This document shows positions 35,769-47,700 of a stretch of 64,000 bases of DNA, piece by piece. The stretch is from Vishniacozyma victoriae (taxonomy: Eukaryota > Basidiomycota > Tremellomycetes > Tremellales > Bulleribasidiaceae). A program made the translations under genes and the position numbers. Under the pieces are notes generated by a model. That model did no database searches and was not told the origin of the DNA. It saw only the letters and a program-made list of their open reading frames with translations. Numbering within the stretch: the stretch's first letter is position 1; each line of letters opens with the position of its first letter. Location of the stretch: the NCBI GenBank assembly GCA_017654735.1, contig JADPYG010000007.1:186001-250000 (forward strand), given 5' to 3'.

Positions 35769-36632
35769 TATGGGCTGAATATCGGTCCCAAGTCGCGAGG
35801 GTTGTAGAGTGCGCCTTGAGTGGTCTAGTCAATAGTGCTGCAGGCGGGAATTGACGTTATTGTATGAAACGCGTTGAAAGCCAAAAACATGCGTTGCTGG
35901 TTCGCATCGCTGTATCAGCTATTCACCCCTGGGAAAACCCTGTTTACCTTGGTAATTCTGGAATACCAGAATATGTCGCGCTCTTAAGGAAAACACAACC
36001 GCGACATTTCATTCCTCGGACCGCCACCTTAGACGCTCCACCGGCATGTAATCTTAGACCGAGCGATGCAGCTCTCGTTGCCAATCTTTACAGATTGGTC
36101 GGTTCCCCTCCCGAGGGGCGACGGCGGAGGGATATCGGGCAACGCATTCATGCGCTTGGCAGGCTCCGCGTTTCATGGATGGGCTGTTTCGGCCCAAACA
36201 ACAAAGCCAGACGAAGCTTCCACGCCACCCGGGTATGACGAGGGCCCTTCTTGTGGCGACTCAGCCACGAAACGCTGTCCTCTCGTTGGACCCCTTGGGA
36301 CGTGGGCGTTGATCGTCATGTTGCTTACGCCCCGGTCGAGAATAACCAATTATTTATGGACTTGCCAATTCAAAGTTACACTCAGGCACGGACTCCATGC
36401 GGTGACCGGCCGATGACCTGCCGAAACAGGTGCGAGCAGAACGGCCTCGGTGGGGCGACCGACTGCGTTACCCCACTCCCAATGGCCGATTAAACTCACA
36501 TTATCGGCTCGAGGTCTCGCCGGCAACACCAAGCCTGCGGTTACTACAGCAGACATATATAAGTTAGCGTAGACCCGGCCACGGGGTCCCAACAATAATC
36601 CCGACCCCCGCATCACCGAGTGTGCAACAACC
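35769..36632. other. intergenic between tandem sugar porters
   Basis: 864 bp. Several short open frames exist but none carries domain-like sequence. The last part is promoter of copy 2, with a TATA box at 36556-36563. Confidence 0.4.
36556..36563 (+). promoter_or_regulatory. TATA box of sugar porter copy 2
   Basis: TATATAAG, 70 nt before the ATG at 36633, a normal distance for a core promoter in these fungi with a short leader. Confidence 0.5.
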
Positions 36633-38964
36633 ATGGACACCAAGAAGACAGAGGACCAATATGGCATCGACATCGTACACAATGAGAAGTCAGTCGAAAG
36701 CCCAGGCGCAGGCCACCATCTCGAGAACGTCGATGGTGCCACGTCCGGTATGGAGTGGAAGAATATCATCCAGGATGCTATCGAATCCGAGTCGGCAGAG
36801 CGAGAGTTGAATTGGCGGCAGGCTATCAAGATGTACCCGAAAGCTATCTTCTGGTCCATCGCTATCAGTCTGTGCATCGTCATGGAAGGATATGACACCG
36901 CTCGTGAGTCTCGATGTACGGCTTTAAACCACTCGCTGACTATGTGCAGTCCTCGGAAGTATCACTGGTCTACCCGTCTTCAGAGAGAAGTACGGAGTAC
37001 CCGCCGGTAATGGTGATTTTCAACTAGATCCCCAATGGCAAAGTGCCATCGGTCAAGCACCTACCATCGGTAACATCTTGTGAGTCTCGATCTTCATCAT
37101 CCGAGTCTCTTCGCTCATGAAACAGTGGTATCTTTGCTGCTTCGTGGTTCCAGGACAGATACGGATACATCAGGACTATGCAGGTATCGCATATACTCAT
37201 GACCGCTTTCATTTTCATCGTCTTCTTGTAAGTTCTCTGGCGAGATCCCAGAACTTACTCCTAGTGCCCCCAACATCCAGACCCTCTTCGTTGGAGAACT
37301 TCTCTGCGGTCTTCCTTGGGGTGCCTTCTCTAGTGTAAGTGTTTCTTGGTCGCAGACTTCACAAAGGCCTTTTCCGAAGCATTTTCGATGAACTTTTCAG
37401 ATGTCTCGGGACTTGAAGTGAGCTGACGACCTAGTCTGCCGTTTCCTACGCATCTGAAGTATGCCCAACCGCTTTACGAGGATATCTCACCACATACGTC
37501 AACCTGTGCTGGGTAATTGGTCAATTCATTGCCGCAGGAGTCTTGTTGGGTGTCCAGGACCGAACCGACCAATGGGCTTACAAGATCCCTTTCGCCATTC
37601 AATGGATTTGGCCCGTACCTCTCTTCATACTTGCTACTTTCGCTCCTGGTGGGTATCTGATCAGAGGATTAGGACCAATACTGATGCATAGAATCCCCTT
37701 GGTGGTTGGTCCGAGCCGGAAAGCTTGACAAAGCCGAGCATGCCCTTCGTCGATTATCTCGAAAAGGTGATACCGCCGATCCAGCCAAGACTGTTGCTAT
37801 GATGGTTCGAACCAATCAACACGAGATCGAGAATCAACCTGGTGTATCATTCTTCGATTGTTTCAAGGGTTCCGATAGACGACGAACCGAAATTGCTGTC
37901 GTAGGTTGGGCTGTCCAGGTGCTATCCGGGTCGTCTTTCGGGAATCAGGGTACCTACTTCTTCCAGCAGGGTATGTCATCTGAACAATTCCGGGTACGGC
38001 GCTGACCTCTTCCCAGCCGGTCTAAGCACCGAAGACTCGTTCAAATTCAATCTCGGCATGTACGCCCTCGGATTCTGCGGAACATGCGGATCTTGGATTA
38101 CGATGACTGTAAGTCAATATCTGATGTGACCAGCTGACAATCAGTACTTTGGTCGAAGAAAGGTATACCTCAGCGGTCTTACTGTCCTCTGCGCTCTGTG
38201 AGTATCTGGGTATATCGAGACTACTCGAGCTAATGAGCAGATTATTGGTGATCGGTATCTTGGCTGTGCCTTCTCGAAACGGGGTGGCCGGGGCTAAGTG
38301 AGATTTCTTCCCTTTCTTCTTTCTTGTGTGCTGAACAGACAGGTGGGGTCAGGCTACGATGGTACTTTTGTGGGTCTTTACGTACGATTTCACGGTCGGA
38401 CCACTTGCCTGTAAGTCCAACTCAGCAATTCGACGATGACTGAAACTTTGCTTACGACCCTTATAGACTGTATTGTGGGAGAGGTTTCCAGTACTCGACT
38501 CCGTTCCAAGACCGTTGGCCTGGCGAGAAACGGATACAACGTCGTCGGTATCGTATCCGGAGTACTCAACACTTACATGATGAACCCCTTGGCTGTGAGT
38601 TCTTCGTCGAAACCGGTCCAGGCCTCAAAACTCAGCTTGTGACAGTCGCTGACAGCTCTAGTGGAACTGGAAGGGCTTGGCCGGATTCTTCTGGGTGAGT
38701 TTCATACCCATAGTCGAGCGGTAATTACCTTGCTGACCCCAAAAGTTCGTCTCCTGCTTCGGATGCCTGGTATGGGCGTATTTCCGATTGCCCGAGTGTA
38801 AAGGCGTGAGTCTTGTTCTCTCTCTCCGCTGCCTCGCGGTTCTGACGGCGCAGCGTACATTCAGAGAGCTTGATATCATGTTTGAGTCTAAGGTCCCCGC
38901 GCGAAAGTTCAAGACGACCGTTGTCGCCTTGGAGACGGACGAACAAGAGGAGCGACAGCCCTAA
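36633..38964 (+). CDS. MFS sugar transporter, maltose/alpha-glucoside type, copy 2 of a tandem pair
   Basis: It starts MDTKKTEDQYGIDIVHNEK. Helix 1 is YPKAIFWSIAISLCIVMEGYDTALLG. Then [109 protein letters not shown] (the ES codon is restored by removing a 44-nt intron near 37648-37691), DCFKGSDRRRTEIAVVGW, YFFQQAGLS, YFGRRKVYLSGL and LPECKGRTFRELDIMFESKVPARKF at the end. About 560 residues and twelve or so introns. Same family and direction as the preceding porter, with near-identical wording in the middle helices. Confidence 0.87.
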
Positions 38965-39133
38965 TGACCGGAACATCTTGATGCTTCCTACCGAGCGTAG
39001 TATGTCCGGTAGAGTATTTGAGTGTCATCAGAGTTCATTGAGTGGAGTTTGAATTCATATTAGTTTGTAGTTCGTATTGAGACGAGGATATAGGATACAC
39101 GAGTACGATGAGAAAAATGTAAACTTAGTCGCG

Positions 39134-39795
39134 TCAATGAAAAGCGGAGATCAGAGATATCCGGGGTGAAGGTGGTGACGCACCCCTTATTCTGCGGTAA
39201 CCCATGCGCAGCATGTTCGAGAGCGCACTCACTTCGCTACCTGTGCGGTGGGTACTAAGATCTTCGGCTGAATGCGAGGACGAGACATATGCCAAAAAGG
39301 GGATGGTGTCGAAGCTCGGCTCCATCATTACTGCTGCTACCCCGACGACGGCTCCTTGGTACCTCACCTTCTTCATGATCACTGGCGCCAAGTTAACAGC
39401 TGCGTTTTAGCCCGTCGTTGCTGCTAATTCAAACTCGCATGAACAGAGTCGACCGTCGCCGGACATGAAGCAGCAGAAGAGCCTGTGAATGCCAACATCG
39501 GCACTTTGAGGAGTAATGAGTTCTGACCGACGATCTGTATCGGTGCCGATGAGGACTGGCTCGATTCGGTATCCGTACCTTGCACAAAAGGGAGAATAGT
39601 CTTGTCTACTCAGTGAGATGGCCTAATATGGAAAGTCTCGAGCTTACCTTGCAACACCTTCATGTCGGCAATTACGTTTTGCTTTGTCTTGGTTTGAAGA
39701 ATAAAGAGCAGGAATTGTTCCCTTTACCGTAGATCGTCATCATGGCGGGGATCAAGGGTTACTCCTTTCCTGGATTGAGGGTGGATGAAGACGAT
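39134..39795 (-). CDS. unrecognised spliced gene, 3' part (tentative)
   Basis: No family recognised. On the minus strand four exons join in one frame across three well-formed short introns: 39722-39762 (41 nt), 39606-39647 (42 nt, GTAAG donor) and 39400-39434 (35 nt). The joined protein reads ...TLNPGKEEQFLLFILQTKTK, QNVIADMKVLQDKTILPFVQ, GTDTESSQSSSAPIQIVGQN, LLLKVPMLAFTGSSAASC and then MKKVRYQGAVVGVAAVMM, with a stop at 39134. It has a Ser-rich middle and two hydrophobic stretches. The 5' end is not found; an acceptor at 39795 implies more exons to the right, perhaps reaching 40 kb. Codon use looks coding, but the gene is a reconstruction by eye. Confidence 0.35.
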
Positions 39796-40437
39796 CTGAA
39801 CGAGCTAGTCAGAAACCATCAGTGGTCAGGTGAGACGAGAGAGATCTGAGATGAGCGCGGTAAGATGCATGAAACTGAATGTCAAAGAGTACTAGAACCA
39901 CAAAACCAGACCGCATGAAGGTCATGATGGCGCTGGCGGCGCGACTGCCATCTCGGAGCCCCCAAATCGGTATGAGTGTGAATGTTCAGTCGAGACGGTA
40001 AGAGGAAGAATGTCGAAAGGTCGTATGATAGATGACTCGACCAAAAGAATACCCAAGAGGCCAGATTGGATCACGTCACATCGCCCGTCTGCGAGGAGGG
40101 TCATGTTCTACGTTGTACAGTAGGTGAGGGATCGGTCCAAAAGCGCAAGGTAGGTCGTAGGATGAGTCGGATGGGTCATCGGGATCAGGACTAAGATTCC
40201 CCTTCCAGATCCCCCGATTGCCTATTCGAGACAGCCAGTGACATCCACGTCCGCCGTTCGAGCATCTGTACCGGTATATCGGCACCAGGTCGGATAGCAT
40301 GGAGCCCGTCCGTCTCGGCCTTGGGTTGAGTCTGAGGCTCGACTTCGGGATGGTATCGAGTATCTCAGAAGATCGCTGATCGTGATGAGAGTAACTGTGT
40401 CGTACTATGCGGAACGAGACTGCCGGTATACGTCGGA
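39796..40437. other. unresolved stretch, possible further exons of a minus-strand gene
   Basis: 642 bp. Both strands hold open frames of 60-75 codons (for example minus 39922-40104 and plus about 39906-40123) with mixed, unconvincing sequence. Upstream exons of the 39.1-39.8 kb gene may lie here. I cannot join them. Confidence 0.25.
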
Positions 40438-40956
40438 CTAGGCGATGTGCGGGGCGGTGAGATCATGGTTGGGGGCTACTTTATGATGAGCGGGTTCCCA
40501 TCTAGCTTTCAGACTGTTAATCACCTGAGGAGCACCACTCAACACCTTCCGTCCATCATCCTGTACCTGGACAACGCTCAGAACTCTTTCCAGATCCTCT
40601 TCTCCTTTCTCTTCTACCTTCTTGTACTTTGTCAGGTTTATGATCACTAATTGCGGTGAGCGAAAGCATCTCTGAGGAGGCAACTCACCTGCTGTAGGTT
40701 CTAGAATGAGACGAGCAATCCTCACGAGCTTTTTCAGATAGCGAGCATGTTGGTTGGCAATGGTCGCACTGCTCCAGTCAGCCATCACGTCGTCCCTTGA
40801 CATTATCACGCTTACCGTTCGCTTCTTCGACATCCATCGTGAATAGGCAAAGAGAGAGATTATGAGCGAAAGGACCAATTTACTGAAGGTAGAGGAGTGG
40901 ACAACATTGAAATATCTCTTTGACGCGTCAGAACGATATCGCAATCTATTCACCAT
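40438..40956 (-). CDS. unrecognised small gene (tentative)
   Basis: No family recognised. A 172-codon frame runs from ATG 40956 to a stop at 40438. Within it a plausible 42-nt intron (GTGAGT donor, AATTAG acceptor, about 40649-40691) can be removed without loss of frame, joining LVRIARLILEPTA to VIINLTKYKKVEEKGEED. The spliced form has a hydrophobic stretch near the start (LVLSLIISLFAY), a basic helix, then a Lys/Glu-rich helix and a polar C-terminus. A later ATG at 40833 (MSKKRTVSVIM) is an alternative start and would leave more room for the YkoF-like gene whose ATG is 40 bp away on the other strand. Existence is moderately likely, function unknown. Confidence 0.38.
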   Translation of the reverse strand: MVNRLRYRSDASKRYFNVVHSSTFSKLVLSLIISLFAYSRWMSKKRTVSVIMSRDDVMADWSSATIANQHARYLKKLVRIARLILEPTAGELPPQRCFRSPQLVIINLTKYKKVEEKGEEDLERVLSVVQVQDDGRKVLSGAPQVINSLKARWEPAHHKVAPNHDLTAPHIA

Positions 40957-40995
40957 GTTACTTCCTATCTATCCAGTCTACTTGATACATTCGCC

Positions 40996-41672
40996 ATGTT
41001 TGCAGGAGCCCAGGTGTCCTTGTATCCAATGTGCGATGACTTTGTCTCGCTGATCATTGAATCGCTATCCGCCCTCGACCCCTACCGCGATCAACTTCGG
41101 ATCGAGACAGACGATATCTCGACACTTCTAGTCGGACCGCCTGAAGTCCTCTTTCAAGCTATGCGAGACTTGTTCGTCGAGGTCGCATCCAGGGGCAAAC
41201 ATGTCGTCATGCATGCTAAGATTTCGAGAGGATGTCCTGGGGAGCCAGATGCCGAGATATGTCAACCAAGAACCACGCTGGGTGGTGGAGCGGATGAGGA
41301 ATCGCAGAAGTTCGTAGTAAGCAGGGCGCTGGAGGCGGTGAAGGGAAGCAAGGAGACTGGGCAGCTAGTGAGTTCATGACCCCCTGAATCCGGCGCTATC
41401 CTGCTAACGGATGCTGACGCTAGGTCGGTGCTCAATTCTCCTATTATCCCCTTGGAGCCAATCCTGCTTACATGATCCAAATCTACTCCTGCATCGAATT
41501 CATCCGCTCATCTGGCGTATTCGACAGAGCAAAGAACTTTTGCACCAAACTCGGCGGTGATGCTGGAAAGGTATTCGCGACGGTGGAACAAGCATTCCTA
41601 GGCTTCGTGGACGAAGATGGACATGTCACCATCGACCTTACGGTATCGGCCAATAGTCCGACGAAGAAATAA
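40996..41672 (+). CDS. YkoF-like thiamine/HMP-binding domain protein
   Basis: About 205 residues starting MFAGAQVSLYPMCDDFVSLI. It has the two-lobe YkoF layout: lobe 1 AQVSLYPMCDDFVSLIIESL, TDDISTLLVGPPEVLFQAMR, HVVMHAKISRGCPGEP; lobe 2 AQFSYYPLGANPAYMIQIYS, FCTKLGGDAGKVFATVEQAF, HVTIDLTVSANSP. In Bacillus YkoF this domain binds thiamine or hydroxymethyl-pyrimidine. One intron splits the lobes, about 41367-41422. The start could lie one exon upstream since TTTGCAG just before GAGCCC also fits an acceptor. Members of this family are common in bacteria; in fungi they are less often noted. A role in pyrimidine/thiamine salvage is suggested by family only. Confidence 0.82.
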
Positions 41673-42247
41673 GGAACGACAGGATATGAGTTGGGTGCGG
41701 GGGGCCAGACATGATTAACGGAGTGTATGCTGAAGGAGAAATCACCTTGGATGGCATAGTTCAGGATCAAGGGGCCCGGCCGGACCATGTCCTCAGCCGG
41801 AAAGGTTACATGGATATACTGCAGATGGGGTCAGTCGGATGGAGGAAGGTATATGGGATACATATATATGGAAATATAGATACGAGGGTAGAAGGGATCG
41901 AGATGAAGAATGTGGAGTGCAAGATTTAAATGTGGACATTATCTTAATTATCGAACCGAGCCGATCGCTGCTACAGTGTTACGATGGACACCCAAACATA
42001 CCCCGTCCGATACCCGACGCTCTTTCCGTCCTGAACCGCCCATTCCCATGTGAGTATGTCGTCGGACTCTGCTTCCGGAAAGCTAGCATACGGATCGTGG
42101 ACATGACGGACCGGCCAATGTTTAAATCACCCTGCATCGACATGCACAGGACACCCACCGCTGTTCTGGGTCAAGTCAACCTATTCATATTTGCTCACTG
42201 CCTACTAATCATATAAAGAATAAATCGAGTACCAAACCAAGAAGAAT
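41673..42247. other. intergenic between convergent YkoF-like and AAAP genes
   Basis: 575 bp containing both 3' regions. One 72-codon frame on the plus strand (41711-41929) shows no domain-like sequence and is not called. Confidence 0.35.
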
Positions 42248-43971
42248 CTACGAACTGATTGTCAGTAACCTGATAACACATGGACTTACTTGTCGGCGCA
42301 GGAGAAAGGGGAATCCACGGCTCCAGTCTTGAACTGGTCGTTGATGGTAGCGATCATAGCATAGGCTCCGCCGACGGTCATGAAAAGACCAACAGCCAAC
42401 ATCACAACGTGGAAGGTCCATTTTGCCTTTCCCCAAAGCGAGTCCTTTCGACAATGACCGAAATCGAAAAGCCAGAGATGCATAGGAACGACAATCTGAA
42501 ATGAGCTCCGACCGCCCGACTTTGAATTCTTGACTTACTGCCATTGGAGCATAAGCGATGGCACCGATCAACCCAATCAGACTGCCGAAGAAAGGGACTG
42601 CCCCGCAAATGACAAATGCGAATACACCGCAACCGACGGTACTACCTATCCACGTCGCCCAATGGGTCTTAGTTCTGCCTTGAAGATGAGGGGTACCCCT
42701 GAGGAGACGGACGAAGAGGTACTTGGCGGCAAGCTAATGAGTGAGCAAAGAGCGCGGTTCGTGGTCGGAGTGACCTACGTGCTGACAGAGCGTCGCGCTG
42801 ACCCACAGACCGGGAAGGGCGATGCCATAAGAGACCTTCTTGATCAAAGGCCCGGCGCTCCCCAAGGCCGGAGAAGCGATCCAAATTCCACAATACCGGT
42901 AGACTACGAGAGAAAAGGTGAGATAACATGCTCCCAATAGGCCCATGGCGCATGCGATGGGTTTTCTGTACTCGGCTGGATTGCGCATTTCGGCAATACT
43001 GACAATCAGCCAATGATGCAAACTAACAGATGTTTTGGACTCACATTGGGATGAAAGCGGAATGACCTGAGCTGGAAACGAAGATGATCAAGCTCGCACT
43101 CATACCAGTCAGGAATGTAGGCGAACCAATCGCGAAAAATCCAAGGTCGAAGTCGCCCGCTGGAGCTAGTGCAGGTCGGTCCTGAACACCGACTGCAACG
43201 ACCAAAGTCATGATCGAAGCGAAGAGGGTAATCACTCCAATCCAAGCTGGGATCAGCTCCATTCGGCGTTCACTAATTAGAAATCACTCACCCGCGACTC
43301 CGATCTGAGACAACTTGGGGAACAAGGCAATGGCGGTCGACATGATAAATGAGATAAAGGTGAATACCACTGTACATGTCCCATGGTCCGATAAAGCATT
43401 GAAAGCGGTTGCCATTCCAATATAACCACTACCAGCAATGAGGACATAGCTGATGGTCAGTGCAAGTCTGATCAACACTATTCAGACTGGCATACCCGAG
43501 GATGTAAAGAACTCCAATCAACTCTCGATACCAGACACCGCCCACTACGAACGCCATGTCTTGCAGACCCTGGCATCAGATCGCAATCTCATTTTCTCGA
43601 GAATCTGGCTTACATGTATGTTGGGATGCCTTAGTTTGAAGGAACCGAGCAGGAAAGCGGCATAGGTGTTGAAGCTCCCCCATCCGATGACCAGTAGTGC
43701 ACCTGGGACGGCACCGACATATGCGAAAACGCCGGGAATTGACAGAACCCCAACAGAGAATAGGACTTTGAACATGAGAGCGAAGGTACGATACCTTATA
43801 TTCAGTTTGATCTATCTATCTGGAGCGACCGACTCACCATGAGACAGTTCGGTAGTTCTGACCCTCCACATCCGTCCGGAAGACCTCGCCCTCGTCATGA
43901 GTTTGAGCGTCAACATCGATAACTGCGTTCTTCGCTTCGGGCGATGCGGATTTTTCGAGCTTGCTGGACAT
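42248..43971 (-). CDS. AAAP-family amino acid transporter
   Basis: It starts MSSKLEKSASPEAKNA with a charged N-terminus, then YRTVSWYRTFALMFKVLFSVGVLSIP, the AAAP helix 1 signature (KxxxSxGVLSIP). Further helices: GALLVIGWGSFNTYAAFLLG, GYAILTISYVLIAGSGYIGMATAFNALS, STAIALFPKLSQIGVAGWIGV, FFAIGSPTFLTGMSASLIIFVSSSGHSAFI, the PAEYRKPIACAMGLLGACYLTFSLVVYRYCG pair and FGSLIGLIGAIAYAPMAL. About eleven membrane spans. The last exon is a tiny one supplying Asn-Ser and the stop. It fits the fungal neutral amino acid transporter group (N. crassa MTR-like). Membrane of vacuole or cell surface cannot be told apart. Confidence 0.87.
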
Positions 43972-44700
43972 TGGTGTACTTATTGATGCGGCTTCTCTTG
44001 TCCAAACTCGCTATGCATCATCTGATTAAGTACATGTATGAAGCATATCTCTTCGGAATTCATTCCGAGATAATCGACATGATGTCGGAATAACGGCATT
44101 CCTCGCGGAACCGTAATCTTGCCTCATGTCAGGGCCATAGATACGATACCATACTCAGCGAGTCAGCTCCTCGATCAGTCGGAGATCAGGTACGCTGCTC
44201 CCATTCACCCTTATCGGACGACATCTCTCACCGAGCGAATGGCACTTGACCATAGTCATTCACATTGTGATACACCTCATGGATTCAGTGGTGCTGGCAC
44301 GTGCACCTTACACCTCAGAGATATTTTCTGCCGTCGCAGGTCATGTATACAAATACGCAGTTGGCACAAGTCCAGGGCATGACTCAATGCATTCGATGAG
44401 TGAGATGCATGTACGAAAGGCAATGAAGACAGCCATAGTCATGGTGGTGGAGGATGATGCTCGGCTAAGCCACGCGACGACGCCGACCGAAAACCGGGCA
44501 TCTGTCGTAGACGCGTTTCGTAATACTTTTAATCCCCTAATTTCTACTATCCCTTTGTCCGACCCCCATGCATACTCCACGGCAGTCCGGCCATCAGGAT
44601 GTCTTGCTTCGTCAGCGTTCATATTCCTGTATGAGACATTAGAAGGAACGTCTAGACCTACAATTAGTTTCCAAGATCGGGAAATCAGGTCTTCATCACC
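43972..44700. promoter_or_regulatory. upstream region of AAAP transporter (-) and CYP505-type gene (+)
   Basis: 729 bp between divergent ATGs. Open frames within it lack domain-like sequence. I see no clear TATA box. Confidence 0.35.
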
Positions 44701-47700
44701 ATGGGGAAATCGATACCACCTAGACTGGAGCCAATTCCACATCCGCCTACCCTACCGCTCGTCGGCAATGTGCTCGCCATCGACCCCGAGGATCCGATGG
44801 CATCAATGGTTGGGATGATGAAGCAATATGGACCTATCATCACGCTCAAGTTTCCAAAGCAGACGATTATCGCTGTTGGGAGTCAAGAATATGTTCAGGA
44901 GCTATGTGATCAGGAGAGATACATCAAGAATGTATCTGGAGCTTTAGAGGAAGTGAGAGCGATAGCCAAGGATGGTAAGCTTCGTCTCGGCCATCGTTGC
45001 GAAAGCTAATTCCTAGGGTTGTTTACCGCCCACCACCCTCAGGAAGAGTCATGGGCTATCGCTCATCGAATTCTAATCCCCTCCTTCGGACCACTCAGTA
45101 TTCGAGGGATGTTTGATGGCATGTTTGACATCGCGTCTCAGCTTATCATGAAAGTATGTCACCTTCACTCCCTTCAAACAGCGGATACTGACCATGCAGT
45201 GGCATCGATTCGGAAATGACCGAGTCGATGTCTGTACCGACTTCACCAAACTTACCCTCGACACTATCGCGTTCTCCACCTTCTCTTATCGATTCAACTC
45301 TTTCTATCGTGAACAGAACCATCCATTTGTGGACGCAATGGCTGGGAGCTTGCGAGCATGTGGTGATAGGCTCAGGCGGATTCCGGGGACAGGTTGGATG
45401 TATGTCAAAGCAAACAAGAAGTACAAAGAGGATATCCAGCTTCTGCACGACTTGGCGGATAATGTACGTCCACCCAACAGACTCTCATCAAGTGACACTG
45501 ACGTATCAGCTGGTGAAGGAAAGGCAGGACAGTGGTGAGAGGATGGACGATTTGCTGGATAGACTACTTCATGGACGAGACCATGTCACGGGTAAAGGTC
45601 TGTCCACCGAGAACATTCGATATCAACTGGTCACCTTCTTGATCGCAGGTCACGAGGTAAGTCACTAGCTCTCACCCCATCTCGCCTATACTTCAAGTGC
45701 TGATTCACAGACAACATCGGGAATGCTCTCATTTCTCTTCCACTTCCTACTTCAATCACCAGCCTCCCTTCAGAAAGTCAGGCAGGAAGTCGATCGAGTC
45801 TGCGGCGACCAACCTGTCAGGTTCGAGCAGCTTCAAAAACTCGAATACGTCGACGCGGCACTCAAAGAAACTCTTCGTCTCAAGTCGACTGCACCGGCGT
45901 TTGGTGTCACCGCCAAAAATGGAGACGAGACGCTTGGGGGCAAGTACCGGGTACCTAATGGTCAGAATGTCATGATTGTATTGGATGCTTTGCATCTTGA
46001 CCCCAAGGTATGGGGAGACGATGCCGAGGTCTTCAAGTCAGTCCTTTTCAATGACATGTATGATCTATTGCTGACGAGATAGGCCCGAAAGAATGCTGAA
46101 CGGAGGTTTCGCAAACCTACCACCCGATAGCTGGAAGCCGTTTGGTAATGGAATACGGGGCTGTATAGGTCGTCCATTCGCATGGCAGGAGTCGCTTCTT
46201 GTAATCGCTATGGTTCGTTCCTTCACGCCGCAATGTCGATCGTATGCTGACGGAGCAGATCTTCCAGAGCTTTGACATGAGATCGCACAACCCCAATTAT
46301 CAGCTCAAGATCAAGCAAACTCTTACCGTCAAGCCAGACGATTTCTTCATGCACGTGACTCCCAGGAAAGGAAGGGATGCGAACATGATCCTTGGGAAAG
46401 GTGCCGAGAAGGAGAAGGAGCAGGCTGCGAAGATGGGTCAAAGTACCACGCAGGCCAGGAGGGAGGGAGACCAGAAGCTGGACTTGAGCGTTTACTACGG
46501 TATGTATCTGCCAGCGTACAGGTCGATGTCGAAACAAAGCTGACAGCCATAGGAAGCAACTCTGGTACCTGCAAAGCACTCGCAATCAAGATGGCGGATA
46601 CTGCGGAACAGAGGGGCTTCAATACCGAGATTGAGGATCTCAACGCAGTCGCTGCTGGGAACCTACCGACCGATAGGCCAGTAGCGATAGTGACTACCAG
46701 CTACGAAGGACAGGTACGCGATCCCCGTTCTCAGTCTCGGGCGCTTTCGCTTATGCCATAGCCCACCGATGATGCCGCTGTATTCTACGAGTGGCTTAAG
46801 CAGGCGCCGTCCGACTCCTTGACTGGTGTCAAATACGGTGTCTTTGGCTGTGGACATCCAGATTGGGCTGCGACATATCACGCCATCCCCGAATCGATGG
46901 ACAAGCTGCTCAGCCATGCCGGCGCAACAAGACTAGTAGCTAGAGGATTAGGCAATGCTGCTGTCGCCGAGCTATTCGAAGAATTCGATGACTGGGAGGC
47001 TCAATTCATGGCTGCAATCGCAAACACCCAACTCACCAGCAATCACGAGACCGCCAGTTCCGAGAAGACCTTACATGTCAGCATTGACACCACTCGCAGA
47101 GAACAGACACTCCGTCTGGACAAAATGGTATCCGCAACCATCGTCTCGAACGACATCATCTCTGGAACACCCAAAGAGGGAGGAGAGAGAGGATACAACG
47201 TCAAACGACATATCGAGATATCATTACCCCAAGGTCTGACCTATCAAACGGGCGACTACCTCGCCATCCTCCCTACAAATCCGGACCAGACTGTCCAAAG
47301 GGCTTTGAGGCGATTCAACCTCCATCCAGACGATGTACTCACGATCCAAGGGCGAAGCATCAATCTACCACTCGACGTTCCGGTATCTGCCTATGAGCTC
47401 CTGAATGGGTTCGTCGAACTTGGTCAACCAGCTACGAAACGCCAAATCGAGGCCCTACTTCAACACATGGCCGAAAGCAAAGCAAAGGAGACGCTAGTAC
47501 AATTCACACATGAAGATGTCTATCAAAAGGAGCTGGCTACCAAGAGATACAGTTTGTTGGATATCTTAGAGGATTATCCGGATATCAGAATGGACTTTGG
47601 TGATTTCCTGCTATCCTTGCCTGCTCTTCGAGTTCGTCAAGTGAGTTTTACCATACCATCGCCACAAACCTCGTGGCATATCCCTGAACTGACCACCAGT

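Noticed and set aside
36066..36416. 117-codon plus-strand frame between the two sugar porters
   Set aside because: Arg/Gly/Pro-rich composition without motifs, in a GC-rich promoter region; no splice context supports it.
40862..40995. Upstream exon for the YkoF-like protein
   Set aside because: The frame beginning at 40862 does not join in phase to AQVSLYP, and the ATG at 40996 already gives a complete domain. An upstream exon remains possible.
44246..44818. 190-codon plus-strand frame overlapping the start of the CYP505-type gene
   Set aside because: Its second half is the P450 coding sequence read in another frame, and the first half shows no domain-like sequence.
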